A DNA stretch of 64,000 bases from an uncultured bacterium (GTDB lineage Bacteria > Krumholzibacteriota > Krumholzibacteriia > LZORAL124-64-63). How positions within the stretch are numbered: position 1 is the first letter of the stretch; every line of letters starts with the position of its first letter. The position numbers were made by a program, and so were the translations under genes. Of the stretch, positions 10,627-20,087 are shown in pieces. The notes below the pieces were generated by a model that saw nothing but the letters and a program-made list of their open reading frames with translations, searched no databases and was not told where the DNA came from. The DNA lies in NCBI GenBank assembly GCA_937910695.1, contig CALEMW010000220.1:62001-126000 (forward strand), written 5' to 3'.

Positions 10627-11029
10627 GACACACCCCTTTCATGAACCGGCTTCGAATCTTGAGCCATGATCCCGAGGGCTTACGGACTCATCGTCCCGTA
10701 TAACTCCTGCTCTGTCAAGGAGATTCTCCATTACTGACCGGCCTGTGCAAAACGCCCGAACCAAGACCTGTCATTTCGCAAGATCAAGTCTTAATCGGGT
10801 GTCGCAGACCCTCATAAGGAGCCAACAGGAACTTGACGAGATCGGGCACAATATCGCAACTGGCTGTATTTATTCTAGTTATAAACTTCCATAGAAGTCT
10901 CGATCGACGCTGGCATCTGCTTTGCAGTCTCCCGTCTCGTGAGCCGCGGACGATGCACTGTTCCACTAAGTCGACCCCATGATGGTCGCTCCGCAGAGGC
11001 TCCGAACTCTTCGTCAAGGAGGAAGACCG

Positions 11030-11449
11030 GTGACTGGCAAGAATTTGAAAATCTTCGGCGCTCTCGCGCTGATCGCCCTGGCCCTGACGGGCTGCGGCAG
11101 CGACAGCGACAATCCGTCCCCCACCGCCGTGGTGGACACCGCGCCCCCCGCCGTTCCCGCCGACGTGAGCGGGCAGGCCTTTTCCAACTCCGTGTGGCTG
11201 AACTGGGACGCGAATACGACCGACGCGGACCTGGCCGGCTACAAGGTGTACCGTGTCTCTGGTGAACGGGTCGCCGCCCTGACCGCCGTGGCACAGGTCG
11301 AGAACTACTATACCGACACGAATCCCTCGACGGGTTCCAACACCTACCGGGTCACCTCGGTGGATGCGAACGGCAATGAGAGCGCCTACCAGGCGGTCGA
11401 AGTTGCGGTGGAAGACGACTTCGGTCCCTATCACCCCGACACGCCGTAG
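11030..11449 (+). CDS. Small lipoprotein with one fibronectin type III-like domain
   Basis: GTG start with AAGGAGG at 11016-11022; lipobox LALTGC; FnIII-like VSGQAFSNSVWLNWDANTTDADLAGYKVYRV...YRVTSVDANGNES. Confidence 0.75.
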   Translation: MTGKNLKIFGALALIALALTGCGSDSDNPSPTAVVDTAPPAVPADVSGQAFSNSVWLNWDANTTDADLAGYKVYRVSGERVAALTAVAQVENYYTDTNPSTGSNTYRVTSVDANGNESAYQAVEVAVEDDFGPYHPDTP

Positions 11450-11500
11450 CAAGGGCTTCTACCCGGAGCCAGCCGGACGGGCTTCCGTCGGCGAAGACGA

Positions 11501-11525
11501 GACCGGACCCTCCCTAGGGTCCGGT
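11501..11525 (+). terminator. Strong hairpin terminator downstream of the lipoprotein
   Basis: gaccggaccct-ccc-agggtccggtc type perfect stem followed by ttcgcttct. Confidence 0.7.
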
Positions 11526-11562
11526 CTTCGCTTCTGTGGTCAGGAAATCAGATGAACGAAGC

Positions 11563-12234
11563 TTAAGAGAAGAGCCCGTACACGAAGAACGTGATGCGAT
11601 CATAGGTTCCGCCCACCATGTCCATAGCCGGCCCGAGAACCACCCTCAGACTACCCGTGAACAGAAGCAGCAGGATGATCATGAATCCGTAGGGACGTAG
11701 CCTGATGTAGAACCTCATGGCTTCGCCACGCAGAAACGTGAGGAGAATCCAGCTGCCATCGAGAGGTGGAACTGGAATCAAGTTGAAGAGCGCCAACAGA
11801 ACGTTCAGCTTGATCCCCAAGCTGAACAGCAGACTCAGGAACATCAGGCCGTTTCCCGTGCCGGTCGCACCGGTTCCGTGGGCGATCGCGGCGACGATGC
11901 CCAACATGATTGCCGAGACGAGGGCGAGCAGCAAATTGCTCGCCGGACCTGCCGCCGCGACGATGGCATGATCGCGCAGCGGATTGTTCAGCCTCATGGT
12001 GTTCACGGGAACTGGCTTGGCCCAGCCGATGACGAACCCTCCCAGCAAGAGTCCCATCACGGGAAATAGGATCGAGCCGACAGGGTCGAGATGAGCCATG
12101 GGATTGAGCGTGAGCCGTCCCATGCGCAGAGCTGTGTCGTCGCCGAGGCGCAACGCCGCGTAGGCGTGAGCGGATTCATGCACGACAAGCGAGAGCAGCA
12201 GAACGAACAGGGCGATTAGGATTTGCAGATCCAA
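11563..12234 (-). CDS. Site-2-protease-type M50 zinc metallopeptidase
   Basis: VVHESAHAYAALRLGD (HEXXH), NPMAHLDPVGSILFP, NLIPVPPLDGSWIL. TTG start inferred at 12234, just after the upstream gene. Confidence 0.88.
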   Translation of the reverse strand: MDLQILIALFVLLLSLVVHESAHAYAALRLGDDTALRMGRLTLNPMAHLDPVGSILFPVMGLLLGGFVIGWAKPVPVNTMRLNNPLRDHAIVAAAGPASNLLLALVSAIMLGIVAAIAHGTGATGTGNGLMFLSLLFSLGIKLNVLLALFNLIPVPPLDGSWILLTFLRGEAMRFYIRLRPYGFMIILLLLFTGSLRVVLGPAMDMVGGTYDRITFFVYGLFS

Positions 12235-12238
12235 GTCA

Positions 12239-13369
12239 TCACACTCCGTTTGGGTCGCGGCCCGGCAGCTCCAGAAAGGCCTGCAGGACCTGGTCGATAT
12301 CGAGGGCTTGGAGTTCGCCCGATTCGTGGCGGAGAGGCCGCAAAGCATGATGACGAGGCGCCCAGCTGGCAGGGTCGGTGGGGCCGAACAAGGCCAGGGT
12401 AGGTGCCCCCACGGCTCCGGCCACATGCATCAAACCCGTATCGTTGCAGAGAAAGCGATCCGCTCGTTCCAGCAAAGCCGCACAAACGCCGACCGTCACC
12501 GGCGGCAGTTCAGTCCAGGCGGAATGCAGGTCGTTGGGAAGCAGTCCACACATCTCCTGCCGAAAAGCCTCCATCACATGTGCGTCGGCCGGTCCCTGCA
12601 ACACCAGCACTCGGCGTCCGGCCCGAACGAAGTGGGCCGCCACAGCTGCGAACCTTTCCGTCGGCCAAAGATTCACGATTTTGCCGGCCCCAGGATGCAT
12701 CAGAATGAGCGGGTCGGCACCAGGAACATCCTTGGCGATATCCTCGGCCACCGCCCGTTCCTTAGCTGCAGGAACCAACACTGTGGAGCGGTCTTGGGTG
12801 TCGATGCCCACCGCGGCCAGAGGCGCCAGATTGTGGTCGACTGCATGCCCTTCCAGCTCTGGATACGAAGGCATGACCAAACTGTAGGCGTGGCGACTGA
12901 CATCGAAGCCGTAAGGCAGGCTGTCACAGCCCACGATGAGCTCGGCTCCTGACACAGCGGCCAAAGCAGCACTGGTGACCGAATAGGACACGGAGTTGAG
13001 TACGAAGGCAAGGTCGGGTTCGAATTGTCTCAGAACACGGATGAATGCCAGCAGTGGGCCAGGCCGGGTGCAGGCCCGCTTGTCGAACAGAAGGATCCGG
13101 TCGAGATGCGGGCTGTATTGCACCACATCAAGGTTGATCGGGGCGCAGACAAGAGCGATTTCGGCTTCGGGGTAGGTTTCCCGAACGGCGCGGAAACAGG
13201 GTGTGGCACAGACCATGTCCCCCATCTGATTGTGGGGGCGAACGATGAGGACTCGACGGGGTCGGGCGGCACGGATTTCATCGGGTGTGCGACCGGGTCG
13301 ATGCCAGAGGCGGGCGATCGCTCCCGATACAACACGCTTGATTCCCTTGCGAAACGAGGACCGGGCCAT
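12239..13369 (-). CDS. Glycosyltransferase family 9 (heptosyltransferase-like)
   Basis: RPHNQMGDMVCATPCFRAVRETYP, ILMHPGAGKIVNLWPTERFAAVA, CNDTGLMHVAGAVGAPTLALFGPTDPASWAP. Confidence 0.92.
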   Translation of the reverse strand: MARSSFRKGIKRVVSGAIARLWHRPGRTPDEIRAARPRRVLIVRPHNQMGDMVCATPCFRAVRETYPEAEIALVCAPINLDVVQYSPHLDRILLFDKRACTRPGPLLAFIRVLRQFEPDLAFVLNSVSYSVTSAALAAVSGAELIVGCDSLPYGFDVSRHAYSLVMPSYPELEGHAVDHNLAPLAAVGIDTQDRSTVLVPAAKERAVAEDIAKDVPGADPLILMHPGAGKIVNLWPTERFAAVAAHFVRAGRRVLVLQGPADAHVMEAFRQEMCGLLPNDLHSAWTELPPVTVGVCAALLERADRFLCNDTGLMHVAGAVGAPTLALFGPTDPASWAPRHHALRPLRHESGELQALDIDQVLQAFLELPGRDPNGV

Positions 13370-13419
13370 AGTCAGCTGGCACTCCTGTTGCAACAGCGCA
13401 GCTCGAGAGGAGCCTCGCC

Positions 13420-13659
13420 ATGAGTGTAGTTCAAAAAATCACACGTTTTCTACTATGGGCCACTGTCGTAGCTCTTGGCCACTACGAGATCGTGGCCAAA
13501 TCTCCCCAGCTGATGACCGATCCCCTACCGGGGTGGTTCGACGCCGTCCGTGCAGAACAGTCGGTATCGTTCCGGCCGTGGACGGGATTGGCGCCTATGG
13601 ATCACATCATCCACGAAAGCCTCGAAGCAAAGGTCTACTACGAACGTCTCCTACGCTGA
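13420..13659 (+). CDS. Small hypothetical protein with one N-terminal TM segment
   Basis: 79 aa, gaggag upstream of ATG, hydrophobic FLLWATVVALGHYEIVA. Fits between divergent/convergent neighbours and overlaps the rsgA 3' end by 22 bp. Confidence 0.45.
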   Translation: MSVVQKITRFLLWATVVALGHYEIVAKSPQLMTDPLPGWFDAVRAEQSVSFRPWTGLAPMDHIIHESLEAKVYYERLLR

Positions 13660-14603
13660 CCACTGTGATCGACGCGCCCCTGATCCAGATCCTTCAACAT
13701 GCCCAGATATGCATCGAGACGCCAGGATGGAATCCTGCCGGCAGTTACAGCCGCCTTGACGCCGCAGTCCGGTTCGTCGCGATGGATGCAGGTGGTGAAC
13801 CGGCACTGGTATCCGGGTTCATGAAAATCCGGGAAAGCATCGCGCAGTTCGGCAATTTCCAGATCCCAGGCATCGAAGCCCCGGATACCCGGTGAATCGG
13901 CGATGAATCCCCCTTCGGACAGTGGGAACAGCTCGGTCAGGGTCGTGGTGTGCCGGCCCAGGCCGGTCTTTTCGGTCACTTCACCCACCCGCAGTTCCAT
14001 ACCTGTGGCCCTTGCCAGCAACGAACTCTTACCCGTTCCCGACGCCCCTAGCAGGAGCGATGTCTTTCCCTTGAGCAGGGCTCCGAACTCGGCAACGCCT
14101 TCACCCGTCTCTGCCGAAGTCCTCAGAACACGACAGCCAAAGGTCTCGTAATAGCTCCAGCGCGCCTCGGCGGCAACATCTGGGGCCAGGTCGACCTTAT
14201 TGAGACAGAGAACGCCGTCCACCTCGAACCTTTCGGCCGCCACCAGCAACCGGTCGACGAACCCCGCCACGGGGTCGGGACGGCTCACCGACTGGACAAC
14301 CACGACTTGGTCGAGGTTGGCCATGAGCACCTGCTCCACACGTCCCCTGTCGCGCTTCGAGGACATGCGCGAGATCTTATTGGTCCGCGGCAGAACGGCT
14401 TCGATCACTCCTGTCGAGCCGTCTGGGGCCATCTCGAGTTCGACGCGATCGCCCGCAACCGCCACAGTACGCGCCTCCTGACGTCCTTGCTTGAGCCGGC
14501 CGCGCAGGCGGCAGTCCACCTCACGGTGCTCGCAAAGAACACGGCAATGCCCGCTGTGAGCCCGCAAGACGACGCCCTGCATCCGTCCGTCTTCGTTGGT
14601 CAA
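13638..14603 (-). CDS. rsgA: Ribosome small subunit-dependent GTPase A
   Basis: Circularly permuted GTPase: LCLNKVDL (G4), LLLGASGTGKSSLLARATG (G1), DSPGIRGF (G3), zinc motif CRFTTCIHRDEPDCGVK. Confidence 0.95.
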   Translation of the reverse strand: MTNEDGRMQGVVLRAHSGHCRVLCEHREVDCRLRGRLKQGRQEARTVAVAGDRVELEMAPDGSTGVIEAVLPRTNKISRMSSKRDRGRVEQVLMANLDQVVVVQSVSRPDPVAGFVDRLLVAAERFEVDGVLCLNKVDLAPDVAAEARWSYYETFGCRVLRTSAETGEGVAEFGALLKGKTSLLLGASGTGKSSLLARATGMELRVGEVTEKTGLGRHTTTLTELFPLSEGGFIADSPGIRGFDAWDLEIAELRDAFPDFHEPGYQCRFTTCIHRDEPDCGVKAAVTAGRIPSWRLDAYLGMLKDLDQGRVDHSGQRRRRS

Positions 14604-14730
14604 TCCGTGCCTCCGCGGTTGCGCGCCTCAATCAGGAGTCAAATGCGCCTTGAGTCGAAGTGATCGATTGCTTAGTTTAGGCTGAAGCTGGAGTGTCGTA
14701 AAACAAAACCGGTTGCTCAAGGTGGTCTCG

Positions 14731-15192
14731 ATGGACATCAAGGACGTTCTCCGACTCACGTCCCCCGCTCTCTTCATCCCCGAGTTGAAAGCCACGGACA
14801 AGAACGGCGTTCTCGAGGAAATGGTCGCTGTCCTACTGGCCGACCGCAAGCTCACCAACAAAGACACTGTCCTGACGATGCTCGCCCACCGTGAAGAGAT
14901 GGGCAGCACGGCTGTCGGCCCGGGCGTGGCGTTCCCCCACGGACGCTCCCTCGCCACTGAAGATCTGATCATCGTGGTCGCACGTTCCGCCGCCGGTGTC
15001 GATTTCGATTCGATCGACGGCGAACCGACCCACCTCTTCTTCATGCTCATCGCTCCTCCGCAGGACTCCGGCAACCAGTACATCCGGTCCCTGGCCGTCC
15101 TGACGGAGAAGCTGCAGAACGAAGGAACCCGCACGGCCCTGCGCGAGGCGGCCGACTACGAAGCCTTCAGCGGCGCGCTGACTGAGGAGTGA
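14731..15192 (+). CDS. PTS EIIA (PtsN/fructose type) domain protein
   Basis: VLRLTSPALFIPELKATDKNGVLEEMVAVL..., active-site region GPGVAFPHGRS, FFMLIAPPQDSGNQYIRSLAVLTEKL. Confidence 0.88.
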   Translation: MDIKDVLRLTSPALFIPELKATDKNGVLEEMVAVLLADRKLTNKDTVLTMLAHREEMGSTAVGPGVAFPHGRSLATEDLIIVVARSAAGVDFDSIDGEPTHLFFMLIAPPQDSGNQYIRSLAVLTEKLQNEGTRTALREAADYEAFSGALTEE

Positions 15193-15194
15193 TC

Positions 15195-15536
15195 ATGAAC
15201 CGTCAACTGAACATCCTGGTCGACGTCCAGAACAAGGAACTCACCCTCCGCGACGCCGAAGACACCGAGCGCGCCAAGGAATTCGAAGCTCTCGGCTTCA
15301 AGATGGATCCGGAGAAGATCCGGGGAGAAATCGCGAAGCTTATCGAAGAGGTCGACCCCAAACACCGCGGCTACTACCTGCGCCTCAAGAAGAAATACTC
15401 GGACCCTGTCGTACCAGTCCGCGACGGCCACTGCACCGGCTGCTACGCCAACGTACCGACGTCGTTCACGTCGGTGATGAACGAGAACAAGGTCCAGAAC
15501 TGCGAAAGCTGCGGACGGATCATTTTCCAGATCTGA
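15195..15536 (+). CDS. Short C4-type zinc ribbon protein
   Basis: CTGCYANVPTSFTSVMNENKVQNCESCGRIIF, with a short helical N-terminal region. Confidence 0.8.
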   Translation: MNRQLNILVDVQNKELTLRDAEDTERAKEFEALGFKMDPEKIRGEIAKLIEEVDPKHRGYYLRLKKKYSDPVVPVRDGHCTGCYANVPTSFTSVMNENKVQNCESCGRIIFQI

Positions 15537-15557
15537 CCCCGAATGTCGAACATGCGA

Positions 15558-15586
15558 AAAGGGGCGACTCGTCGAGTCGCCCCTTT
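15558..15586 (+). terminator. Rho-independent terminator
   Basis: aaaggggcgactc-gtc-gagtcgccccttt perfect stem, 3-nt loop. Confidence 0.75.
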
Positions 15587-15642
15587 CGTCTGCCGCGGTC
15601 CAACGGGGCCAGGCGGGAGGTCCCGTCCCTCAGGACGCGGAC

Positions 15643-16881
15643 TCAGTCGTTCCAGGATCCAGTGAGAGTCTGCGAGACGGCCATGCCGCCGGTCCCGTCC
15701 TCCTCCATCTTCTTCTTCTCACCACCGTCGTCACGCACGCCCAAGTCGGTGCGAGCCCACTTGGTCGTCCCCGCGGGCAGAACGGTGACGTCAGTCTCCC
15801 AGTCGATGCCGGGTTCCTTGCGGAAAACGAACTCTCCCTCGTCGACATCGATCATCACGAGATCGCCTCGTCGGATCTGCTCGCTGCAGATGTAGTGGGA
15901 GATCGGGGTCACGAGGCGCTTCTCAACGACGCGCTTCAGAGGTCGGGCTCCGAACTCAGGGTCCGTGCCCTCGGCCACGAGCTGGGCCTTGGCCCGCTGT
16001 GTGACTTCGAGCAGGAACGGTTCCGCACAGAGCAGGGCGCGGCGGTGGATGCCGGCGATCTGGTTGTCCAGAATCCGGTAGAGGTGATCTTCCTTGAGGG
16101 TCCCGTAGGTGATCAGGTCGTCGAAGCGGTTGAGGAACTCGGCAGGGAAGACCTTCTTGGCCTCACGGTTCACAGCGTCCACAAGGTCCTTATCGACCTG
16201 ATTGGCATCATGGCCCGTACTAAAGCCGATGTTGTTCCGCGCAAGGTGCCGATTCATCACTTTGCTGCCCACATTCGACGTGAGCACGATGATCGAGCGC
16301 GTGAAGTCCACCTCTTCGTTGTTGGCCAGGATCAGATGGCCATCTTCGAGGATACCGAGAAGGGTGTTCCACATCTTGGGGTGGGCCTTTTCGACTTCAT
16401 CGAAGAGCACGATGTTGAGGTAGCGTTCCGCCTCGGGTGGGAACATCTCACCGAGACGACTGTCGGCTTCGCTGATCAGTCCGGAGCGTTTCTCGATCGC
16501 CTTGAGGTGATGGCGGTCGAGGTTCTCCTGGGCCAGCAACGGCCGGATCTCTCCGCCGACATAGCCGGGAGGCGAGCCGAGCAGCTTGGAGATGTTGTAG
16601 TGGGCCGAGAACTCCTGGCAGTTGATGCGGGTGAACGCCCGCCGGTCGCCGAAGATCGTCTCGGCCAGGCAGCGCACCGTCTCGGTCTTGCCCACGCCGG
16701 TGGGCCCGAGGAACATCATCGTCAGCAGGGGCCGTTCGGGATCGTGGATGCCCGCGATCAGACGACTGAAGCTGTCGGTGATGCGGACGCTGGCATCGGG
16801 CTGCCCGATGACCATTTCGTCCATCCGATGCTGAAAGCGCCTGAGTTGTCCACCGACCATTCCGGACTTGAGTTCGATCAC
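15643..16881 (-). CDS. Standalone Clp D2-type AAA+ ATPase (AAA_2 + ClpB D2-small)
   Basis: Walker A FLGPTGVGKTE, LLGSPPGYVGG pore loop, Walker B VLFDEVEKAH, TSNVG sensor, FGARPLKRVVEKRLVTPIS small domain. No N domain, D1 or M domain in the ORF. Confidence 0.93.
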   Translation of the reverse strand: MIELKSGMVGGQLRRFQHRMDEMVIGQPDASVRITDSFSRLIAGIHDPERPLLTMMFLGPTGVGKTETVRCLAETIFGDRRAFTRINCQEFSAHYNISKLLGSPPGYVGGEIRPLLAQENLDRHHLKAIEKRSGLISEADSRLGEMFPPEAERYLNIVLFDEVEKAHPKMWNTLLGILEDGHLILANNEEVDFTRSIIVLTSNVGSKVMNRHLARNNIGFSTGHDANQVDKDLVDAVNREAKKVFPAEFLNRFDDLITYGTLKEDHLYRILDNQIAGIHRRALLCAEPFLLEVTQRAKAQLVAEGTDPEFGARPLKRVVEKRLVTPISHYICSEQIRRGDLVMIDVDEGEFVFRKEPGIDWETDVTVLPAGTTKWARTDLGVRDDGGEKKKMEEDGTGGMAVSQTLTGSWND

Positions 16882-16952
16882 GTCCTACTCCTCGCCATCT
16901 TGCGCTATATGAACCGGTTCGCGACCGGCTGCTGATTCGCGACCATGAGGAA

Positions 16953-16990
16953 ACCCGCCTCCCCCCTGTCTTCGGACGGGGAAAGGCGGG
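16953..16990 (-). terminator. Terminator of the 17-27 kb minus-strand operon
   Basis: cccgcct...ctgtc-ttcg-gacgggg..aggcggg imperfect hairpin with tetraloop directly downstream of the last gene. Confidence 0.6.
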
Positions 16991-17034
16991 CTTGAGTGCA
17001 AACAGGCGAAAATCTTCTGCGTTTAAGGACTTGA

Positions 17035-18759
17035 TCAGTCCAGGTAAGGCTTACTGAGGTACGCCGCCTGTTCGATGTCGGCCTTCTCGACCCAGCGGTC
17101 GTCGACCCGAGGACGGACGGGTGAATACTTGATCACGTAGGCCTCAAGGGATTCGGCCGTGGTGATCTGGGTCAATTCGATGCGCGAAGCCGGGATCGTG
17201 GTCAGGAAGTCCAGGCCGCTGTTGCCCTCCATGAGGAAGGAGGTGCAGACGACGCGGTAGTCCTTTTCTTGATCGAGAGGCTCGCCGCCCACGAGGAATC
17301 CGCAGCAGCGGTCGCCGTCGGGCCGGTTGCCGTCATACGTGATCTGGGCGCCCGAGATACAGATCCCCCCAGAGTCGCCCTGGACCTTGCGTTCGACCAG
17401 ACGGCGCAGCATGGAGCCCTTCATGGTCACGACCACGAGTTCATTGCCGAAGGGCAGTATGCTGAAGACGTCGCGGGCGGTGATGTTGCCCGCCGGTACG
17501 TCGGAGCGCAGGCCGCCGAGGTTCTGGAACGAGAAGTCGGCGTCGAAATACTCTCGCATGGCGTCGGTCACGATGTTGCCGACGAGGTTGCTGCCCGGAC
17601 CTCCCCTGGTGAGGTTGACGGCGGCCGTACCGATCACGCGTCCCATTTCAGCCTCGGTCATTTCGATGTACGGGTGCAGGGCTGCGGCCATGGTTTCTTC
17701 GGGCCAGAGTTCGTCCTCGAACAGAGTGATCAGAGTGCCGCGATCATGGGGTGCGTCGTAGCCCACGATCATGCCGGCCTGCGGATCGATCTTCAGGATG
17801 GCGTGGCCGATGCTGGAACCATTGCCGTAACTCTCGAAGCACAGTGTGTGATTCTCGGGGTCGATCCAGGGTTTTTCATAGCCGCGGTGGGTATGTCCGC
17901 CGACGGCGAAGTCGATGCCGGACACGCTGTTGACCAGTTCCATGAGGTTCATCGAACCTGTCTGGACATAGCCGTAGCCGCCGCCTGCATCGTTCTGGGT
18001 GTCTTCGGCCTCTTCCTGAGAAGTGACGATGCGCTTCCAGCCCTCGTCGGGATCGAAGGGCAGGCCTTCGTGGATCAGCAGACCTACAAGGTCGCAACCG
18101 TCGGCCCGCAACTCATCGCGCCAGCGCTCGATGGTCGGGGCCATGGGGTCGAAGATCAGGCCACGGATGTTGTCCGGGAAAGCCATATGGACGGTGGCCG
18201 GCGTGCAGATACCGATCAGTCCGATCTTCACGCCTCCCTTGTCGAACACGATGGTCGGTTGGCACCAGTCCACGATCTCGCCGGTGGATTCCTCGATGAT
18301 GTTGGCGCAGATCCAGGGCGCATCGGTGGCACGGGCCAGGCGCTCGCAGTTCTCGCGGCCCATGTCGAAGTCGTGGTTGCCCGGAACGATGGCGTCGTAG
18401 CGGATGGTGTTGAAGAACTCCACCACCGCATCGCCCTTGGTTTTGGAACCCACGGGGGTGCCTTGGAAGGTGTCGCCAGCATCGAGCAGGAGCACCGGTT
18501 CGCCGGCCAGGGCCGCCGCGGCGCGCACCTCCTCGACGTAGGTCATCATCGAGGCGCCGCCGCCCAGAGGGGGCGGGAACGCCGGGTTCATGAAGCGCGC
18601 CATCTCGGGGGCGATGTGGCCGTGCAAGTCGTTGGTCCACATCAGGTGCAGGCGCACCAGGCCGTCGTCGTCGTTGCCGGCGCCGGTGGAACCGACGGCG
18701 GCCAACAGCACGAGCGCGGCAAGGACGGCGCAGCGGATCGTTCGTCTTGTCGGATGCAT
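17035..18759 (-). CDS. 5'-nucleotidase / 2',3'-cyclic-nucleotide phosphodiesterase family (UshA-like), secreted
   Basis: Signal peptide, WTNDLHGHI, LLLDAGDTFQGTPV, AIVPGNHDFDMG, VGGHTHRGYE; 5'-nucleotidase C-terminal domain NLVGNIVTDAMREYFDADFSFQNLGGLRSDVPAGNIT. Confidence 0.94.
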   Translation of the reverse strand: MHPTRRTIRCAVLAALVLLAAVGSTGAGNDDDGLVRLHLMWTNDLHGHIAPEMARFMNPAFPPPLGGGASMMTYVEEVRAAAALAGEPVLLLDAGDTFQGTPVGSKTKGDAVVEFFNTIRYDAIVPGNHDFDMGRENCERLARATDAPWICANIIEESTGEIVDWCQPTIVFDKGGVKIGLIGICTPATVHMAFPDNIRGLIFDPMAPTIERWRDELRADGCDLVGLLIHEGLPFDPDEGWKRIVTSQEEAEDTQNDAGGGYGYVQTGSMNLMELVNSVSGIDFAVGGHTHRGYEKPWIDPENHTLCFESYGNGSSIGHAILKIDPQAGMIVGYDAPHDRGTLITLFEDELWPEETMAAALHPYIEMTEAEMGRVIGTAAVNLTRGGPGSNLVGNIVTDAMREYFDADFSFQNLGGLRSDVPAGNITARDVFSILPFGNELVVVTMKGSMLRRLVERKVQGDSGGICISGAQITYDGNRPDGDRCCGFLVGGEPLDQEKDYRVVCTSFLMEGNSGLDFLTTIPASRIELTQITTAESLEAYVIKYSPVRPRVDDRWVEKADIEQAAYLSKPYLD

Positions 18760-18793
18760 GGTCGTCTCCTTCATCGTCCGTCCGCTCCCCGAT

Positions 18794-20071
18794 CTAGAAC
18801 GCATAAGTGAAGCTCGCGCCGAGGCGGAAATGAGTTTCGTCGACCCGCGACGTGGGTTCGGTGTCGAACCCCTCGGGATAGGCGAAGAAGTGCGCCTGCT
18901 GGGACGAGACCTTCCCCATGTCCGCGGAGATGTTGATCATGCCGTCGACGTAGGGAAACGCGACACCGGCGGAGAATACGCTCGTGCTGACTTCCTCGTC
19001 GGCGTAGTAGTCCGCGTGCCGGAATCCGAATCGCACCGGGACACCGTTGTAGAACAGGTGCTCCACCCCGACACGGTAGTCCAAAGTGTTCTCGAGCATG
19101 ACGTCGCCGTCGACGGTGCTGTTCTCGAGCTGGGACCATTCGCTCCAGACCACTTCGGTCGTGAACACGGTGCGGGGGTCGGAACGGGGGTTCAAGGCCA
19201 GGCCGGCGCGGACGCGGCGGGGATAGCGGATGCCCAGGTGTTGGGATGTGGCGGCCGTGCCCGCGGCGGTGCCGGTTGTAACCTCCAACTTGCCCCCGAC
19301 ATCGACGGGAGATTCAAGGGAGGCGCCCAAGGTCACGCGTTCGGTGGCCGCGAGGCTGAAGCCTGCGGTCACGCTCAGGCCGTCGGCATTCCACTCAGAA
19401 ATCCGCGAAGACGAACCTGCATCATTCTGATAGTCGCGACGCAGCACTTCGCCGGTCACAGTCCCGAACAGGTAATGGGCGGCGATGCCGAGACTCAGCT
19501 TGTCGGACACGGACCATCCCGCGCCCAGTCCGAGGTCACGGATGGCCCCATCAAGCCCCAGAGAACGCTCTTCGAGGATCTGATCCCGAGGATCGGAGAA
19601 TGAATCCGGGTCGCGGATCTGCTCGGAGAAATCGTAGGAAAAATCGTAACGGGTGGTCAGCGATACACCGCCCCCGAAACGGGTGCCGAAGCCCTTCGCC
19701 GCGGCGAAGCCCGTGTCGAAGTAGTGGTGGCGATTGCTGGCGATGGCCGTGTCGACGACGAAGCTGCCGAAGCTGTCCCACAGAGGCTGGAAACGGTCTT
19801 CGTGCTGCTGGGTCAGACCCAGGCCGCCGTCCACGCGCCAGCCCGTCGCGGCGCCCAAATGGGCTGGGTTGAGGACCGTGGAAAAACCGCCGCGGTCGAC
19901 GGCGGCGCCGGTGCCGCCCATGGCGTTGATCTCGGCGCTCAGCCAGTTGCCGGTCGAGCCGTAGTCGGCATCGAGCACGGAGCCAGCGAAGACCGAGGTC
20001 GCCGCCAGCACCAGGACCACAGCCAAGGCCGCGCCCCGGATCCTGCTATCGTTGTGCTTGTTCTGCATCAT
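18794..20071 (-). CDS. OmpP1/FadL-like outer membrane beta-barrel protein
   Basis: Signal peptide, NAMGGTGAAVDRGGFSTVLNPAHLGA N-terminal region, repeated amphipathic strands, C-terminal aromatic SFTYAF. Confidence 0.75.
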   Translation of the reverse strand: MMQNKHNDSRIRGAALAVVLVLAATSVFAGSVLDADYGSTGNWLSAEINAMGGTGAAVDRGGFSTVLNPAHLGAATGWRVDGGLGLTQQHEDRFQPLWDSFGSFVVDTAIASNRHHYFDTGFAAAKGFGTRFGGGVSLTTRYDFSYDFSEQIRDPDSFSDPRDQILEERSLGLDGAIRDLGLGAGWSVSDKLSLGIAAHYLFGTVTGEVLRRDYQNDAGSSSRISEWNADGLSVTAGFSLAATERVTLGASLESPVDVGGKLEVTTGTAAGTAATSQHLGIRYPRRVRAGLALNPRSDPRTVFTTEVVWSEWSQLENSTVDGDVMLENTLDYRVGVEHLFYNGVPVRFGFRHADYYADEEVSTSVFSAGVAFPYVDGMINISADMGKVSSQQAHFFAYPEGFDTEPTSRVDETHFRLGASFTYAF

Positions 20072-20087
20072 TGCTTCCGTCTCCCGA

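Noticed and set aside
10780-10979. Possible regulatory RNA between HU and the FnIII lipoprotein
   Set aside because: Intergenic AT-richer stretch with promoter-like fragments only; no convincing conserved structure by eye.
13000-13040. GGTTCGAAT tRNA T-arm-like string near 13018
   Set aside because: Lies inside the GT9 coding sequence with no cloverleaf partners; no tRNA supported.
17269-18810. 513-aa plus-strand ORF
   Set aside because: Antisense to the 5'-nucleotidase, which has complete catalytic motifs.
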